Positions 1 through 10,712 of a stretch of DNA of 64,000 nucleotides are shown here, piece by piece. The stretch spans positions 1 to 64,000 of the forward strand of contig MESI01000032.1 of NCBI GenBank assembly GCA_001770935.1. Direction: 5' to 3'. The stretch is from Burkholderiales bacterium RIFCSPLOWO2_12_FULL_61_40. Lineage in GTDB: Bacteria; Pseudomonadota; Gammaproteobacteria; Burkholderiales; Burkholderiaceae_C. Under the pieces are notes generated by a model. That model saw nothing but the letters and a program-made list of their open reading frames with translations. It had not been told where the DNA came from and ran no database searches. Position 1 is the stretch's first letter. Every line of letters begins with the position of its first letter. The translations under genes were made by a program, and so were the position numbers.

Positions 1-132
1 AGCCAGTTCGCCAACGGTCTGAAGAAAGCGAATATCGAGATTGACCGCAAGGTTTTGAGCGATATCGCCATTCACGACATGGCGGCTTTTGCTGGCATTG
101 TGGATCAAGTCAAGGCCAAGTTGGCAGCTTGA
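1..132 (+). CDS. rplT: 50S ribosomal protein L20, C-terminal part
   Basis: This is the last 43 codons of ribosomal protein L20, which binds 23S rRNA early in assembly of the large subunit. The gene begins before the window. The visible residues ([20 protein letters not shown], then DIAIHD) are the typical L20 C-terminal helices, and the stop is TGA at 130-132. Being directly upstream of pheST is the common proteobacterial order infC-rpmI-rplT-pheS-pheT. A terminator-like hairpin follows at 182-217. Identification is firm although only about one third of the protein is seen. Confidence 0.93.
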   Translation, partial: SQFANGLKKANIEIDRKVLSDIAIHDMAAFAGIVDQVKAKLAA

Positions 133-144
133 GTTCGCGGCGGT

Positions 145-191
145 TTGCTATTGTTTAAATAGCACTCTGCGCACCAGAAACAAGGGCTAGA
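145..191 (+). repeat. Dispersed palindromic repeat, copy 1 (intergenic)
   Basis: Starts with a small palindrome (TTGCTATTGTTTAAATAGC), then GCGC, and ends in AAGGGCTAGAG. The same layout recurs eight more times in the window; the best match is the reverse complement of 56310-56358. Here it lies between rplT and pheS, and its AAGGGCTAG end doubles as the left arm of the rplT terminator hairpin. Confidence 0.75.
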
Positions 192-217
192 GCTTGAAAA
201 GGCGCTAGCCCTTTTTC
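182..217 (+). terminator. Putative rho-independent terminator after rplT
   Basis: AAGGGCTAG (182-190) pairs perfectly with CTAGCCCTT (205-213) around a 14-nt loop, followed by a T-rich tract (TTTTTC). It would end or attenuate rplT transcription before pheS, whose start is 67 nt further on. Confidence 0.7.
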
Positions 218-283
218 AATGAAAACGCAGTTTCAAAGAAGACTGGTCTGTACTCAAGTTATGTCGGAACTACAAGAGAATTT

Positions 284-1354
284 ATGAACGAGTTGAATGC
301 CCTAGTCGACACCGCCAAAGGAGCTTTTGCCCAGGCGGTCACACCTGCTGATCTGGAAAACGCGAAAGCCTTGTTTTTGGGCAAGTCAGGCCGCATCACC
401 GAGTTGATGAAGGGCATGGCGGCGCTCAGCGTGGATGAGAAGAAATCCCGGGGTGCCGCGATCAATCTGGCCAAACAGGCCATCGAATCTGCACTCACCG
501 ACAGGCGTCAAGCATTGGCAGACGCGGAGTTGCAACTGCAGTTGCAGGCAGAGGCACTGGATGTCACCCTGCCAGGTCGCCAGCGTGGGCAAGGTGGTTT
601 ACATCCGGTATCGATCACCTTGGAGCGAATTGAAGCCATTTTCGGATCCATGGGGTTTGAGGTTGCGCAAGGCCCGGAAATTGAGTCCGACTGGTTCAAC
701 TTCACCGCACTGAACACGCCCGAGGACCACCCCGCGCGTTCCATGCATGACACGTTTTATGTTGAAGGTGGGTCAGAGTCTGCTCCCAACTTGCTGCGCA
801 CCCATACCAGCCCCATGCAAATTCGCTATGCGGTGCAGCATGTCAAAAAATACCGCGCATCTGCTCAGGCCGACAATTCTGTTTTGTTCGCTGGCGATAT
901 GCCAGAGATTCGCGTGATCGCCCCAGGCCGCACTTACCGTGTGGACAGCGATGCCACACATTCCCCCATGTTCCACCAGTGCGAAGGTCTTTGGGTCGGA
1001 GAGAATGTCAGCTTCAAGGACTTGAAGTTCGTGTTCACGGATTTTTGCCGTACATTTTTTGAAAGCGATGACTTGGTCCTGCGCTTTCGCCCCAGTTTCT
1101 TCCCGTTCACCGAGCCCAGCGCGGAAATCGATATTCAGTTCCAAAGCGGTCCTTTGGCAGGGCGTTGGCTGGAAGTGGCCGGATCCGGCCAGGTGCATCC
1201 TAACGTCATTCGAAACATGGGTCTGGACCCCGAAAAGTACATTGGATTCGCCTTTGGCATGGGTCCAGATCGCCTGACCATGCTGCGTTATGGTGTCAAT
1301 GATTTGCGCCTGTTTTTTGACGGCGACATTCGCTTTCTTTCGCAATTCCAATGA
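284..1354 (+). CDS. pheS: Phenylalanyl-tRNA synthetase, alpha subunit
   Basis: Catalytic alpha subunit of the alpha2beta2 enzyme that charges tRNA-Phe with phenylalanine. The 356-residue product is slightly longer than the E. coli protein (327). It has an N-terminal helical coiled-coil arm (about 1-90) for tRNA binding, then the class II synthetase core with [10 protein letters not shown] (motif 1 region), the FHQCEGLWV stretch (motif 2) and the C-terminal [20 protein letters not shown] (motif 3). The ATG at 284 is the first in-frame start after the upstream hairpin and keeps the usual N-terminus ([12 protein letters not shown]). pheT follows after 61 nt, so the two are almost certainly cotranscribed. 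Nothing unusual is seen. Confidence 0.97.
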   Translation: MNELNALVDTAKGAFAQAVTPADLENAKALFLGKSGRITELMKGMAALSVDEKKSRGAAINLAKQAIESALTDRRQALADAELQLQLQAEALDVTLPGRQRGQGGLHPVSITLERIEAIFGSMGFEVAQGPEIESDWFNFTALNTPEDHPARSMHDTFYVEGGSESAPNLLRTHTSPMQIRYAVQHVKKYRASAQADNSVLFAGDMPEIRVIAPGRTYRVDSDATHSPMFHQCEGLWVGENVSFKDLKFVFTDFCRTFFESDDLVLRFRPSFFPFTEPSAEIDIQFQSGPLAGRWLEVAGSGQVHPNVIRNMGLDPEKYIGFAFGMGPDRLTMLRYGVNDLRLFFDGDIRFLSQFQ

Positions 1355-1415
1355 CCAATTGCCGGTCAGACCTTTTGGCTTAGACGCAAGCTGTGTCCTC
1401 AACTGATTAAAGACA

Positions 1416-3851
1416 ATGCAATTCCCTGAATCCTGGCTGCGTGCTTTTTGCAATCCATCGCTTTCCACCCAACAACTGGCCGACACCCTCACCATGGCGG
1501 GGTTGGAGGTGGAAGAACTGAAACCGGTGGCGCCTGCGTTCACCCATATCGTGGTCGGTGAAATCAAGGAAGCCGAGCAACACCCCAACGCCGACCGCCT
1601 TCGCGTGTGCAAAGTGGACGTCGGGCAGGCGGAGTTGTTGAATATTGTGTGCGGTGCGCCCAATGCCCGTGTGGGTATTCGTATCCCCTGTGCATTGGTG
1701 GGCGCAGAGTTGCCTCCGGGCGAAGATGGCAAACCCTTCCTCATCAAGGTTGGTAAATTGCGTGGCATCGAAAGCCAAGGCATGTTGTGTTCCGCGCGCG
1801 AGTTGCAGCTGGCGGACGACCATGGCGGATTGCTGGAGTTGGCTGCCGATGCGCCTTTGGGCCAAGATATCCGCACGCACCTGAATCTGGACGACACTCT
1901 GTTCACCTTGAAGCTCACACCGAATCTGGCACATTGCCTGAGCGTGTATGGTGTGGCCCGTGAAGTGTCGGCCCTGACCGGTGCGCCTTTAATTGCCCCC
2001 ACTTTTGCTGGCGTGCCGGTGACTAACGCCGATAAATTGGCTGTCAAGATCAGTGCGCCGGACTTGTGCGGACGTTTCTCTGGCCGCGTGGTGCGCAACG
2101 TAAATCCCAAGGCACTTACGCCGCAGTGGATGGTGGACCGCCTGGCACGCTGTGGTCAGCGCAGTGTGACTCCCCTGGTCGATATCTCCAACTATGTGAT
2201 GTTTGAGCTAGGCCGCCCGTCGCATATTTTTGATCTGGACAAAATCAAAGGTGGCTTGGATGTGCGCTGGGGCAGGGTGGGCGAGCAGATCAAGCTGCTC
2301 AACGGAACCACTGTCACCGTCGACGAAAAAGTGGGCGTGATCGCCGATGATGCGCAAGTGGAATCCTTGGCTGGCATCATGGGCGGTGACGCCACGGCGG
2401 TGTCTGACGACACCCAGCATGTCTATGTGGAAGCAGCTTTTTGGTGGCCCAAATCCATTGCCGGGCGTTCACGCCGATTCAATTTTTCCACCGATGCCGG
2501 GCACCGCTTTGAGCGGGGTGTAGACCCCAGCCTGACGGTGGAGCATATCGAGCGCATCACGCAACTCATCATTGACATTTGCGGCACGGAGACTACCAGT
2601 TGCGGCCCGGTGGATGACACCCAAGCCAATATTCCCACCGCCATACCGGTTCGTTTGCGCGTTGCGCGTGCGGCCAAGGTTATTGGCATGCCTGTAACGC
2701 AAGTCCAGTGTGTAGGCGCCTTGGAGCGTTTGGGACTGCCAGTGTCTCAGACGGAAGGCGTGGTGACCGTGGTGCCACCATCCTACCGGTTCGATTTGCA
2801 GATTGAGGAAGACCTGATCGAAGAAGTGGCCCGCATGGTGGGTTACGACCACCTTCCGCATACACCGCCATTGGCCCCCATCACTGCCAAGATTCGGCCC
2901 GAGGCACAGCGCAGCCCCTTTGCGGTGCGCCGGATGCTGGCGGGGCTGGGTTACCAGGAAACCATCAATTTCAGTTTTGTGGAAGAGCGCTGGGAGCATG
3001 AACTGGCGGGTAACCCCAATCCCATCAAGCTGCTGAATCCGATCGCCAGCCAGATGAGCGTGATGCGTTCTTCACTCTTGGGCTCCTTGCTGCAGGTTTT
3101 GAAGTTCAACCAGGCGCGCAAGGCTCCGCGTGTCCGCATCTTTGAGTTGGGCCGTGTGTTCCTGCGTGATGCGACGGTGCAAAGTACGGACTCCACCGTA
3201 GAGGGATTTCACCAACCCATGCGTGTTGCTGGCTTGGCAAGTGGTGCCACGGATGTATTGCAGTGGGGCCGCAAAGAGCAAAGTTCCGATTTTTTTGACA
3301 TCAAAGGGGATGTAGAGGCGTTGTTGGCACCCCTGCAAGCCGAGTTTGCGCCTGGGAACCATCCCGCCATGCACCCTGGCCGTTGCGCGCATGTCATGGT
3401 CGGCGGGCAGTCCATCGGTTTTGTGGGAGAGTTGCATCCGAAATGGCGCCAAAGTTACGAACTGGCCCAAGCCCCCATTTTGTTTGAACTGGACCTTGAT
3501 TCCGTCATGCAACGTGCAGTACCAGTGTTTAAGCCAGTCGCCAAGTTCCAGCCGGTGCAGCGCGACATTGCCGTGGTGGTTGGCGACCAGGTGAGCCACG
3601 CGGCACTCATGCGTGCCATTTGGGCTGCACCGACCGGAGGCCTTTTGCGGGACGCGGGCTTGTTTGACATCTACCGTCCCAAGCACGGTGGCGATACCAT
3701 GGCTGCAGATGGCGCCCATGATCGCAGTCTGGCAGTACGCCTCACGCTCAACCATGAAGACGCCACCTTGACGGAGGAGCAAATTGAGTCCGTTGTCAAA
3801 GCGGTGGTCGGCCAGCTCACGTCGGATCTGGGCGCACGCCAACGTGTCTGA
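1416..3851 (+). CDS. pheT: Phenylalanyl-tRNA synthetase, beta subunit
   Basis: Beta subunit of phenylalanyl-tRNA synthetase, which binds tRNA-Phe and edits mischarged Tyr-tRNA-Phe. At 811 residues it is the normal proteobacterial length. Domains in order: an N-terminal EMAP/OB-fold tRNA-binding domain (about 39-150, with [15 protein letters not shown]), the B3/B4 editing domain, B5, the non-catalytic synthetase-like core, and a C-terminal ferredoxin-fold anticodon-binding domain ([12 protein letters not shown] to the end). The start [11 protein letters not shown] is the usual one. ihfA starts within 2 nt of the stop codon, giving a pheS-pheT-ihfA operon as in enterobacteria. Confidence 0.97.
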   Translation: MQFPESWLRAFCNPSLSTQQLADTLTMAGLEVEELKPVAPAFTHIVVGEIKEAEQHPNADRLRVCKVDVGQAELLNIVCGAPNARVGIRIPCALVGAELPPGEDGKPFLIKVGKLRGIESQGMLCSARELQLADDHGGLLELAADAPLGQDIRTHLNLDDTLFTLKLTPNLAHCLSVYGVAREVSALTGAPLIAPTFAGVPVTNADKLAVKISAPDLCGRFSGRVVRNVNPKALTPQWMVDRLARCGQRSVTPLVDISNYVMFELGRPSHIFDLDKIKGGLDVRWGRVGEQIKLLNGTTVTVDEKVGVIADDAQVESLAGIMGGDATAVSDDTQHVYVEAAFWWPKSIAGRSRRFNFSTDAGHRFERGVDPSLTVEHIERITQLIIDICGTETTSCGPVDDTQANIPTAIPVRLRVARAAKVIGMPVTQVQCVGALERLGLPVSQTEGVVTVVPPSYRFDLQIEEDLIEEVARMVGYDHLPHTPPLAPITAKIRPEAQRSPFAVRRMLAGLGYQETINFSFVEERWEHELAGNPNPIKLLNPIASQMSVMRSSLLGSLLQVLKFNQARKAPRVRIFELGRVFLRDATVQSTDSTVEGFHQPMRVAGLASGATDVLQWGRKEQSSDFFDIKGDVEALLAPLQAEFAPGNHPAMHPGRCAHVMVGGQSIGFVGELHPKWRQSYELAQAPILFELDLDSVMQRAVPVFKPVAKFQPVQRDIAVVVGDQVSHAALMRAIWAAPTGGLLRDAGLFDIYRPKHGGDTMAADGAHDRSLAVRLTLNHEDATLTEEQIESVVKAVVGQLTSDLGARQRV

Positions 3852-3852
3852 C

Positions 3853-4203
3853 ATGGGCGAAAAATCAACAATGAATCGAGCGATCATGGATTTTTCTGTC
3901 GAAAGCCTTGAGACCCCTGCTTTGACCAAAGCGCAATTGGCGGATCTTCTCTTTGATCAAATTGGACTCAACAAACGCGAGTCCAAAGACATGATTGACG
4001 CATTCTTTGACTTGATTTCCGCCAGTTTGGTGGATGGAACCGACGTCAAAATTTCTGGTTTTGGCAATTTTCAAATTCGCACCAAAGCACCGCGGCCTGG
4101 GCGCAACCCGCGCACGGGGGAGGCAATTCCCATCCAGGCGCGCCGGGTGGTCACGTTCCATGCCAGCCACAAGCTGAAAGAGCAAATTCAGGACGAGACT
4201 TAA
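3853..4203 (+). CDS. ihfA: Integration host factor, alpha subunit
   Basis: Alpha subunit of the IHF heterodimer, a nucleoid protein that bends DNA sharply at specific sites and assists recombination, replication and transcription. The core ([20 protein letters not shown] onward) carries the conserved beta-arm (FGNFQIR, then [10 protein letters not shown]) and the [12 protein letters not shown]-terminal helix. The start is uncertain: ATG at 3853, 3871 and 3886 are all in frame. 3853 is chosen because it follows the pheT stop at once (1-nt gap, translational coupling); 3871 is nearly as good. The extra 15-25 residues before [10 protein letters not shown] are typical of Burkholderiales IhfA. Last gene of the pheST operon before merR. 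Confidence 0.93.
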   Translation: MGEKSTMNRAIMDFSVESLETPALTKAQLADLLFDQIGLNKRESKDMIDAFFDLISASLVDGTDVKISGFGNFQIRTKAPRPGRNPRTGEAIPIQARRVVTFHASHKLKEQIQDET

Positions 4204-4281
4204 GCTGCTGCCGTTGTTAAAGCAACACCATTTGATTTTTTTAAATGGCAGGACAAACAGCCTTTGCACTGCGCCAAAACT

Positions 4282-4295
4282 TAGAGTAACCTCTA
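4282..4295 (+). promoter_or_regulatory. Small dyad before the MerR-type gene, possible operator
   Basis: TAGAG-TAAC-CTCTA is a perfect 5-bp inverted repeat ending 28 nt before the ATG of the MerR-type regulator. MerR proteins bind dyads lying in the promoter spacer, so this could be an autoregulatory site. The call is inference from position and symmetry only. Confidence 0.35.
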
Positions 4296-4323
4296 CGCTT
4301 TGCCTCGTACAGCATTGATTTAC

Positions 4324-4770
4324 ATGGAGAATACTCTCCCCCCCATTCCCGCAAAGCGCTACTTCACCATCGGTGAGGTTGGTGATCTTTGTGGTGTCAA
4401 ACCCCATGTGCTACGTTACTGGGAGCAGGAGTTCACACAACTGCGCCCGATGAAACGCCGTGGCAACCGCCGCTACTACCAGCACCATGAGGTGTTGATG
4501 ATCCGTCGCATTCGTGATTTGCTTTACGACCAAGGCTTCACGATCAGCGGCGCCCGCAACAAGATGCAGGAGTTGCTCCAGGGTGAGCGTGACAAGAAGC
4601 GCAATGACGAGGCCATGCTTGAAGGTCTGGATGTTCTGGAAGTGGACGATGCTGATATGGAAGAGTTTGAAGACAGCCTTCCTGCCGACGTACCTGAACC
4701 TGCTTTAGCCCAATTTGAGCAATTAAGGCGAGAATTATGTGAAATTAGGGAGCTGCTCACCACTGACTAA
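4324..4770 (+). CDS. MerR-family transcriptional regulator
   Basis: A 148-residue regulator with an N-terminal MerR winged helix-turn-helix (YFTIGEVGDLCGVKPHVLRY, then WEQEFTQLRPMKRRGNRRYY), followed by the dimerising helix and an acidic C-terminal tail of unknown role. No cysteine cluster typical of metal sensors is visible, so it is not a CueR/ZntR-like metalloregulator. The ATG at 4324 is preferred over a TTG 24 nt upstream because it precedes the conserved domain by the usual distance. A MerR-type gene between ihfA and tRNA-Pro is a conserved neighbourhood in betaproteobacteria. The target genes cannot be told from the sequence. Confidence 0.85.
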   Translation: MENTLPPIPAKRYFTIGEVGDLCGVKPHVLRYWEQEFTQLRPMKRRGNRRYYQHHEVLMIRRIRDLLYDQGFTISGARNKMQELLQGERDKKRNDEAMLEGLDVLEVDDADMEEFEDSLPADVPEPALAQFEQLRRELCEIRELLTTD

Positions 4771-4799
4771 TGCGAAAAGCCCTCAGCTCAGGTTATAAT
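4771..4799 (+). promoter_or_regulatory. Probable promoter of tRNA-Pro
   Basis: A perfect -10 box TATAAT (4794-4799) sits 12 nt before the mature 5' end of the tRNA. The -35 position (around 4771-4776, TGCGAA) is a poor match, so the call rests mainly on the -10 and its distance. Confidence 0.55.
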
Positions 4800-4811
4800 T
4801 TGAGGCTAGAT

Positions 4812-4888
4812 CGGTGTGTGGCGCAGCCTGGTAGCGCACTTGCATGGGGTGCAAGGGGTCGAAGGTTCGAATCCTTTCACACCGACCA
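4812..4888 (+). tRNA. tRNA-Pro (anticodon GGG)
   Basis: A 77-nt cloverleaf: acceptor arms CGGTGTG and CACACCG, D-arm GCGCAGCCTGGTAGCGC, anticodon stem CTTGC/GCAAG around loop ATGGGGT (anticodon GGG), variable loop GGGTC, T-arm with GGTTCGAATCC, and an encoded CCA end. It is very close to the E. coli proline tRNAs. It reads CCC and CCU codons. A TATAAT box lies just upstream and an intrinsic terminator 11 nt downstream, so it forms its own transcription unit. Confidence 0.97.
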
Positions 4889-4899
4889 TTAGATAAGAC

Positions 4900-4934
4900 A
4901 AAGGCCTCTAAGTAGCGATACCTAGAGGCCTTTT
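4900..4934 (+). terminator. Intrinsic terminator after tRNA-Pro
   Basis: AAAGGCCTCTA (4900-4910) pairs with TAGAGGCC plus TTTT (4923-4934) around a 12-nt loop, giving an 8-11 bp stem ending in a T run. The A-rich left arm would let it work in both directions. The following stretch, 4935-5085, shows no gene or clear signal. Confidence 0.88.
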
Positions 4935-5085
4935 CCATTGGGGAATCGATAGCTTACGCTGCAATTGCTAACCATCAATTCACTGTCATCAGCGTGAGCC
5001 GGTCGAGGTGCCGATGGTCAAATGCTCCATGGCCCGACAATGCCCCCGCGCCATACTGATCTCGTTTAATTTACAGAAAGAAAAA

Positions 5086-5328
5086 ATGTTTGATAAAAGC
5101 GGCCAATGGATTCATCTTGAAACGTTTGATGATTTTGACAACGGCCTGTCAGAATTGATTGATCTCTGGTCAAGTGCGGCAACCCAAACCGTCAAGGAAT
5201 CGGCACTCGCGCACTTTAAAGAAGACCTGGATGCAGCCGTACTCACCTGGATTGACAACAGAGCAAAGTCCAAAAAATACGCTTCCATTGGCAAAGAGTT
5301 AGCTGAGTTTGAAGAAGCATTGAAATAA
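5086..5328 (+). CDS. Small acidic protein of unknown function
   Basis: An 80-residue acidic protein (MFDKSGQWIHLETFDDFDNG onward) not recognised as a known family. It looks wholly alpha-helical, with no membrane segment or signal peptide; the C-terminal half (KESALAHFKEDLDAAVLTWI) could form an amphipathic helix pair. The ATG at 5086 is chosen because a purine-rich ribosome site (AGAAAGAAAAA) lies directly before it; an earlier in-frame start at 5008 would add 26 residues of untypical composition. It stands alone between the tRNA terminator and a convergent gene. Confidence 0.6.
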   Translation: MFDKSGQWIHLETFDDFDNGLSELIDLWSSAATQTVKESALAHFKEDLDAAVLTWIDNRAKSKKYASIGKELAEFEEALK

Positions 5329-5446
5329 GGCCCAGACATTGCCCCTGAGGCTGTGGAGCTTGGTCTGTGACGCAATGATCAAGCTGCCGCAGATCGAAGC
5401 CGGTGCCAGCGTATATGAATCCAGACCAGGCACCCACCTCAGAATC

Positions 5447-5755
5447 CTAAGCTTTTTTTCTCTTTCGGGAGTGCCGCCCGAGTTTTCTCACCGTGCTGGT
5501 TTTGCCGACAAGCTGCAATGGGATGTCGGTGCGCCTGCGTCCGAGGTTGCTGTCATTCAGTGTGCTGATGGCATCGAACTCGGAGCAGGCCTGTTTCAGC
5601 ATGGACATGGCCCTTACCGCCTTGGCTGTTGCATGGCGAATGGCGTCGTCGGTGTCGCCATTGCGGACGTGGTAAAGCGCCATGGACAAGGCATTTTCAA
5701 TGGCTTGTTGCTGCGCAATGGGGCTCGGACTGCCCCTGGTGGACTGGATGGTCAT
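5447..5755 (-). CDS. Small hypothetical protein
   Basis: A 102-residue protein with a helical middle (QQQAIENALSMALYHVRNGD, then AIRHATAKAVRAMSMLKQAC) and a basic tail (KLGRHSRKRKKA). No family is recognised. The minus strand is preferred over an overlapping plus-strand reading because a good Shine-Dalgarno (TAGGAG) lies about 9 nt before its ATG and its composition is more protein-like. No partner gene is evident; the next gene on the same strand is the GntR regulator 212 bp upstream. A perfect 19-bp palindrome lies 130 bp before its start. Confidence 0.5.
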   Translation of the reverse strand: MTIQSTRGSPSPIAQQQAIENALSMALYHVRNGDTDDAIRHATAKAVRAMSMLKQACSEFDAISTLNDSNLGRRRTDIPLQLVGKTSTVRKLGRHSRKRKKA

Positions 5756-5884
5756 GGTGTCGGGCTCCTATCAGAACTGTGAAAATCACCTTTTGCATTC
5801 TTGAGTATCGGCATGGCCTGCAGCAAGACAGGCAACTTGTGTGTCACTGTGCCGGGAGCGATACGGTCACAGCTTGTGAATTCT

Positions 5885-5903
5885 CAAATGCACGGTGCAT
5901 TTG
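5885..5903. promoter_or_regulatory. Perfect 19-bp palindrome
   Basis: CAAATGCAC-G-GTGCATTTG is a perfect inverted repeat of 9-bp arms around one base, in the gap between the small hypothetical gene and the GntR gene (both minus strand). It could be an operator upstream of the former or a weak 3' hairpin of the latter; no T run follows on either strand. Confidence 0.4.
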
Positions 5904-5967
5904 TTCTGCGTTTTCTCGCTTATTGGCGCGTTTCAATGGTATTTCGCAGCCTCTGGCGGGTGGCCGC

Positions 5968-6639
5968 TCAGCCAGCCGCTTCCAGTCCCCGGGTGAAATG
6001 TTCCTGCATGCGTTGGGTGCTCGCAATGGGGTCGCGTGCATTCAGGGCTTCGATGATGGCGCGGTGCTCTTGCACGGACTCGGCAATGCGCCCGTTCTTG
6101 AGGAGGGAGTTGTGGCGGTTGAGTTTCATGACCTTGCGCAGGTCGGCCACCATCTGGTCGCGCCAGCGGTTGTTGGCAATCTCCAGCAGCCGCATGTGAA
6201 AACGTTCGTTGATGGCAAAGAACTGGTCCGCGTTTTCCTTGCCGGGCAGCGCGGCTGCTTCCAGCTCGCGGTGCAACAGTTCCAATTCGCGTAATTCGAC
6301 ATTGCTGGCCTTGACGGCCACCACGCCTGCGGCATCGCTTTCCAGCAAGCTGAGCAGGTGGTACACATCGGCCAGATCCGTGGTCGACATTTCGGTCACA
6401 TAGGCGCCACGGCGCACTTTCATGGTCACCAGGCCTTCGGCGGCCAATACCTTGAGTGCTTCGCGCAAGGGGGTACGGCTGATGCCGTAGTCCTGGGCGA
6501 TTTTCAGCTCGTCGATCCAGGTACCGGGTTCCAGCTCACGTTTGAAGATGCGCTGACGCAGCAACTCAGCCACTTCTTCGTAAAGCGGGCGGGGAGACAG
6601 CGATTTGCTGACGCGGGGTGGTGAAGAAATTGCGTTCAT
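5968..6639 (-). CDS. GntR-family regulator (FCD type), probable regulator of the methylmalonyl-CoA block
   Basis: A 223-residue FadR-subfamily regulator: N-terminal winged helix-turn-helix (about 17-85, with SRTPLREALKVLAAEGLV) and a C-terminal helical FCD ligand domain whose Asp and His residues (NERFHMRLLEIANN, then VQEHRAIIEAL) usually hold a metal and a small organic acid. The ATG at 6639 gives MNAISSPPRVSKSLSPRPLY; an upstream in-frame start would add 27 residues running into the intergenic region. It is divergent from methylmalonyl-CoA mutase with a 123-bp AT-rich gap, which suggests it represses that gene and itself in response to a propionate or methylmalonate-related ligand. The ligand is inference. 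Confidence 0.87.
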   Translation of the reverse strand: MNAISSPPRVSKSLSPRPLYEEVAELLRQRIFKRELEPGTWIDELKIAQDYGISRTPLREALKVLAAEGLVTMKVRRGAYVTEMSTTDLADVYHLLSLLESDAAGVVAVKASNVELRELELLHRELEAAALPGKENADQFFAINERFHMRLLEIANNRWRDQMVADLRKVMKLNRHNSLLKNGRIAESVQEHRAIIEALNARDPIASTQRMQEHFTRGLEAAG

Positions 6640-6668
6640 TCCCAGAATTGTAAGCTGCAGTGAATATT

Positions 6669-6697
6669 TTGAATCAATAATTATAAATAATGTAAAC
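6669..6697. promoter_or_regulatory. AT-rich divergent promoter/operator region
   Basis: The gap between gntR and the mutase gene contains an AT-rich core with the palindrome ATAATTAT (6677-6684) and promoter-like boxes (TTGAAT, TATAAA). It is the only strongly AT-rich patch here and the likely site for both promoters and GntR binding. No precise operator can be claimed. Confidence 0.4.
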
Positions 6698-6762
6698 TCA
6701 CCGCAGATGCAGCGCACCATTCAAGGCGTGACTGTGACTTACGAGGCCTACCGGACATAGCC

Positions 6763-8943
<2,181 letters not shown>

Positions 8944-8949
8944 AGGTGG

Positions 8950-8978
8950 TTGGTATATATTATTGGTATGTATCAATT
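8950..8978 (+). promoter_or_regulatory. Possible vapBC promoter/operator
   Basis: Just after the mutase stop the sequence turns AT-rich, with a near direct repeat TTGGTATA / TTGGTATG and a TATATAT stretch, ending 15 nt before the antitoxin start. Antitoxins of this family usually autorepress at short repeats before their gene. The assignment is inferred from position. Confidence 0.35.
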
Positions 8979-8993
8979 GACAAGGGGCACACC

Positions 8994-9251
8994 ATGACTG
9001 CTTTAACACCCAGCATCGCCAAGGTGTTTACAACGGGCCGCAGCCAAGCCGTTCGGCTGCCGAAAGAGTTTCGGTTTAGCACCCAAGAGGTGTATATCGA
9101 ACGCAAAGGCAACACCGTCATCCTGCGCCCCAAACTGGACAAAGACCAGTGGTGGGCAGAGATGGAAAAAATTCTGGACAGCTTTGAAGGTATGCCCGAT
9201 GAAATTGACCGCGACCGTTCGGGCCTGAGCGACCCGGTCAGCTTCGACTGA
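8994..9251 (+). CDS. vapB: VapB-type antitoxin (SpoVT/AbrB fold)
   Basis: An 85-residue antitoxin. Its N-terminal swapped-hairpin DNA-binding domain (IAKVFTTGRSQAVRLPKEFR, then VYIERKGNTVILRPK) is typical of VapB/AbrB proteins, and the acidic C-terminal half (WWAEMEKILDSFEGMPDEID) is the part expected to wrap the toxin. The ATG at 8994 has a good ribosome site (AGGGG); an upstream in-frame GTG at 8946 would overlap the promoter-like region. It is followed 8 nt later by the toxin gene, the usual antitoxin-first order. Confidence 0.9.
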   Translation: MTALTPSIAKVFTTGRSQAVRLPKEFRFSTQEVYIERKGNTVILRPKLDKDQWWAEMEKILDSFEGMPDEIDRDRSGLSDPVSFD

Positions 9252-9259
9252 GGGCGGCC

Positions 9260-9658
9260 ATGTATTTGCTGGATACCAACATCTGTGCGTATTTCATGAC
9301 GCGCAAGTACCCCTCGGTCGAGAGCAAGTTCCGGGAACATGACCCGCAGGACTTATTTGTGTCTGCCATCACGGCAGGGGAGTTGGCCTATGGCGTGGAA
9401 AACAGCAGCCGCATCGAATCCAACCGCAAATGCCTGGAACTTTTTTTAGGAATGATGCAAATTCTTCCCTGGAATGAGGATGCCATGTGGCACTACGGCG
9501 TGCACAAAACACGCTTGAAAAAAGCCGGAACCAGGATTGGCGAAATCGACTTGTTGCTGGGTTGCCAGGCCCTGGCACTAGATGCCATCTTTGTAACCAA
9601 CAACACGCGGGAATTCGAACGTATCGACGGGCTGAAACTGGAGAACTGGGTTGCGTAA
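9260..9658 (+). CDS. vapC: VapC-type PIN-domain ribonuclease toxin
   Basis: A 132-residue PIN-domain endoribonuclease, expected to cut tRNA or rRNA when not held by its antitoxin. Likely metal-binding acidic residues are Asp5 (MYLLDTNICAYF), Glu41 (TAGELAYGVE) and Asp97 (GEIDLLLGCQAL), followed by the conserved FVTNNTREFERI strand. All key acidic residues are present, so the toxin looks intact. With vapB it forms a complete module lying between the mutase gene and its chaperone gene meaB. Confidence 0.92.
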   Translation: MYLLDTNICAYFMTRKYPSVESKFREHDPQDLFVSAITAGELAYGVENSSRIESNRKCLELFLGMMQILPWNEDAMWHYGVHKTRLKKAGTRIGEIDLLLGCQALALDAIFVTNNTREFERIDGLKLENWVA

Positions 9659-9704
9659 TTTTCAAGAATTTTCTCCGTTCTCCATGGCTGGGTAAGGGCT
9701 GAAA

Positions 9705-10712
9705 TTGTTCAATCTTCAAGATTCTTTGTTGGAAATCTGCGGTGAGCATTCGGCCAGGCAGCGCCGCGCCATTGCCAAAGCCATCACGCTGCTGGAGTCC
9801 ACCCGCGCAGACCATCGCGCGCAGGCGGATGAACTGCTCACGGCCTTGCTGCCGCACACCGGCCAGTCGTTTCGTTTAGGCATCAGCGGTGTGCCGGGGG
9901 TGGGAAAAAGTACGTTTATCGAGGCGCTGGGTGTGTACCTGATAACCCAAGGCCACCGCGTGGCGGTGTTGACCATCGACCCCTCCAGCACGGTGTCGGG
10001 CGGCTCCATTCTGGGCGACAAGACCCGCATGGAAAAGCTCTCGGTGCGGGAAGAAGCCTATATCCGCCCCAGCCCCAGCAGCGGCACCTTGGGCGGCGTG
10101 GCCGAAAAGACCCGCGAGGCCATGCTGGTCTGCGAGGCTGCCGGATACGACGTGGTGATTGTGGAAACCGTGGGGGTGGGCCAGTCTGAGACCGCCGTGG
10201 CCAATATGACCGATATGTTTGTGCTGCTGCAGTTGCCCAATGCGGGCGACGACCTGCAGGCGATCAAAAAAGGGGTCATGGAACTGGCCGATCTGGTGGT
10301 CATCAACAAGGCCGATATTGATGCCGACGCCGCCTTGCGGGCCCAGGCCCAAATCACCTCCAGCCTGCGGCTCCTGGGGCTGAACGGCAACCCGCACGAT
10401 CCCCACAGCCAGGCGTATTGGCGCCCGCAGGTCATTCGCCTCAGTGCCTTGCAGGCCCAAGGCGTGGATACCTTCTGGGACGCGGTGACCCAATTCAAAA
10501 CCCTGCAGACTTCCAATGGCCAGTGGGCCAGCCGCCGCCAAGGCCAGGCACTGACCTGGATGTGGGAGCGTATTGACGCGGGACTCAAGCAGGCCTTCAA
10601 GCGCAACCCCTACGTGCGTGAGCGTCTTCCCGTATTGACAGCCGCCGTGCAGTCAGGTCAGATAGCGGCCTCCACTGCAGCACGAAATCTGCTTGCAGCC
10701 CTTGACGGATAA
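9705..10712 (+). CDS. meaB: Methylmalonyl-CoA mutase GTPase chaperone MeaB
   Basis: G3E-family GTPase (MeaB, formerly annotated ArgK) that gates cofactor loading and protects methylmalonyl-CoA mutase. The 335 residues contain the Walker A loop GVPGVGKST (62-70), the switch region (VETVGVGQSETAV) and a base-specificity NKAD motif near residue 200. The start appears to be TTG at 9705, with a ribosome site (AAGGG) about 7 nt before it; no in-frame ATG or GTG gives the normal N-terminus. The last codons and the TAA stop lie inside a copy of the dispersed repeat at 10697-10743, so the C-terminal ALDG may derive from the repeat. Confidence 0.93.
   Translation: MFNLQDSLLEICGEHSARQRRAIAKAITLLESTRADHRAQADELLTALLPHTGQSFRLGISGVPGVGKSTFIEALGVYLITQGHRVAVLTIDPSSTVSGGSILGDKTRMEKLSVREEAYIRPSPSSGTLGGVAEKTREAMLVCEAAGYDVVIVETVGVGQSETAVANMTDMFVLLQLPNAGDDLQAIKKGVMELADLVVINKADIDADAALRAQAQITSSLRLLGLNGNPHDPHSQAYWRPQVIRLSALQAQGVDTFWDAVTQFKTLQTSNGQWASRRQGQALTWMWERIDAGLKQAFKRNPYVRERLPVLTAAVQSGQIAASTAARNLLAALDG

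Noticed and set aside
773-2110. A 445-codon minus-strand frame across the pheS-pheT junction
   Set aside because: It overlaps two certain genes, has low-complexity composition and no ribosome site or known motif.
5339-5782. Plus-strand frame opposite the small hypothetical gene at 5447-5755
   Set aside because: The minus-strand reading has a good ribosome site and more protein-like composition, so the plus-strand one is treated as a shadow.
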